The notes under the pieces: generated by a model
Told to the model about the DNA's origin: nothing
What the model saw: only the letters and a program-made list of their open reading frames with translations
Databases searched by the model: none
Assembly (NCBI GenBank): GCA_964354485.1
Contig: CAYGZY010000175.1
Location: forward strand, 1-13,101
Origin: CAYGXH01 sp964354485
GTDB taxonomy: Bacteria; Bacteroidota; Ignavibacteria; UBA10030; SZUA-254
Reading direction: 5' to 3'
DNA: 13,101 nucleotides
Position numbers and translations under genes: made by a program
Part shown: piece after piece, positions 12,823-13,101 of the stretch
How positions within the stretch are numbered: the first letter of the stretch is position 1
How the letters are laid out: every line of letters starts with the position of its first letter

Positions 12823-13101
12823 ATGAAAAACCTTATTAAATTATTTACCTTGCTGATTGCATTTATATATACAATAAATGCTCAAGTAACCGATACAATT
12901 CATGTAGAACCTGGATGGAATCTTCTATCGCTTCCCATGAAAGTTATTGATGGTGAAAAAAGTTCTCTATTCCCATCTGCCATTTCAGACGCTTTCATAT
13001 ATCAAGATAACTACCTGCCAAAAGATACATTAGAGAATGGTTACGGATTTTGGGTAAAGTTCGACTCAGCTGAAACTTTTCTTTTTGAAGGTGAATCAGT
13101 T
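12823..13101 (+). CDS. Secreted protein with GWNLLSLP-type N-terminal domain (3' truncated by window)
   Basis: The first 93 codons of an open frame that runs off the window end. The ATG at 12823 has AGGA (12809-12812) ten bases upstream, a good spacing. Residues 1-20 form a signal peptide: MKN-LIK, a hydrophobic core and a likely signal-peptidase cut after NA, before QVTD. The mature part starts with VEPGWNLLSLPM (28-39), then LFPSAISDAFIYQ (50-62) and KDTLENGYGFWVKF (67-80). I recognise this pattern (hydrophobic GWN-L-S-P strand, then FP-A-SDAF, then a DTL-NG-G-W-KF strand) from N-terminal domains of large secreted proteins in Ignavibacteria and relatives, which often end in a type IX secretion sorting domain. 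Whether this one does cannot be seen. Function unknown. The DNA is visibly more AT-rich than the minus-strand operon. Confidence 0.8.
   Translation, partial: MKNLIKLFTLLIAFIYTINAQVTDTIHVEPGWNLLSLPMKVIDGEKSSLFPSAISDAFIYQDNYLPKDTLENGYGFWVKFDSAETFLFEGESV

Overview
The window looks like chromosomal DNA of a Gram-negative bacterium from the Bacteroidota/Chlorobiota/Ignavibacteriota (FCB) side of the tree. Gram-negative: it encodes KdsB (Kdo activation for LPS). FCB: the secreted protein at the right edge has a Gly-Trp-Asn-Leu-Leu-Ser-Leu-Pro N-terminal domain that I associate with Ignavibacteria-type secreted proteins, the CTP synthase carries an APGFGERG loop that I recall from Bacteroidota-type PyrG, and Shine-Dalgarno sequences are mostly weak. 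The placement is an inference; phylum is moderately supported, genus cannot be read.

Left block (1-6436, + strand): the 3' end of yidC, a double hairpin terminator, then mnmE, mnmG, rsmG, murQ and a DUF2461 gene. yidC-mnmE-mnmG-rsmG is the conserved bacterial gene string found near many replication origins. In many genomes it continues into parA-parB, but here rsmG runs by ATGA overlaps into murQ (N-acetylmuramic acid 6-phosphate etherase) and DUF2461. The ParB-binding signature is nevertheless present: a perfect 16-bp parS palindrome (TGTTTCACGTGAAACA, 2072-2087) whose centre contains the GTG start codon of mnmG, and a second parS (15/16, 4004-4019) just after the mnmG stop. So mnmG is bracketed by two predicted partition sites with no par genes in view. 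This is the most interesting regulatory structure in the window.

Right block (6442-12229, - strand): read from the right, plsC, kdsB, a DUF502 membrane protein, pyrG (CTP synthase), a PAP2 phosphatase and a class I/II aminotransferase, with gaps of -8 to 35 bp, so probably one operon. Much of it serves the cell envelope: phosphatidic acid synthesis (PlsC), CTP supply (PyrG), use of CTP for CMP-Kdo (KdsB) and membrane phosphate removal (PAP2). The two blocks converge with only 5 bp between the DUF2461 and aminotransferase stop codons.

Right end (12230-13101): a 593-bp gene-free stretch holds a decayed array of 7-bp units that stay in strict register for 16 units (12415-12526), then inverted and direct repeats. 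It is followed by the start of a secreted-protein gene on the + strand, cut off by the window end. I saw no RNA genes, CRISPR, insertion sequence or recognisable oriC.
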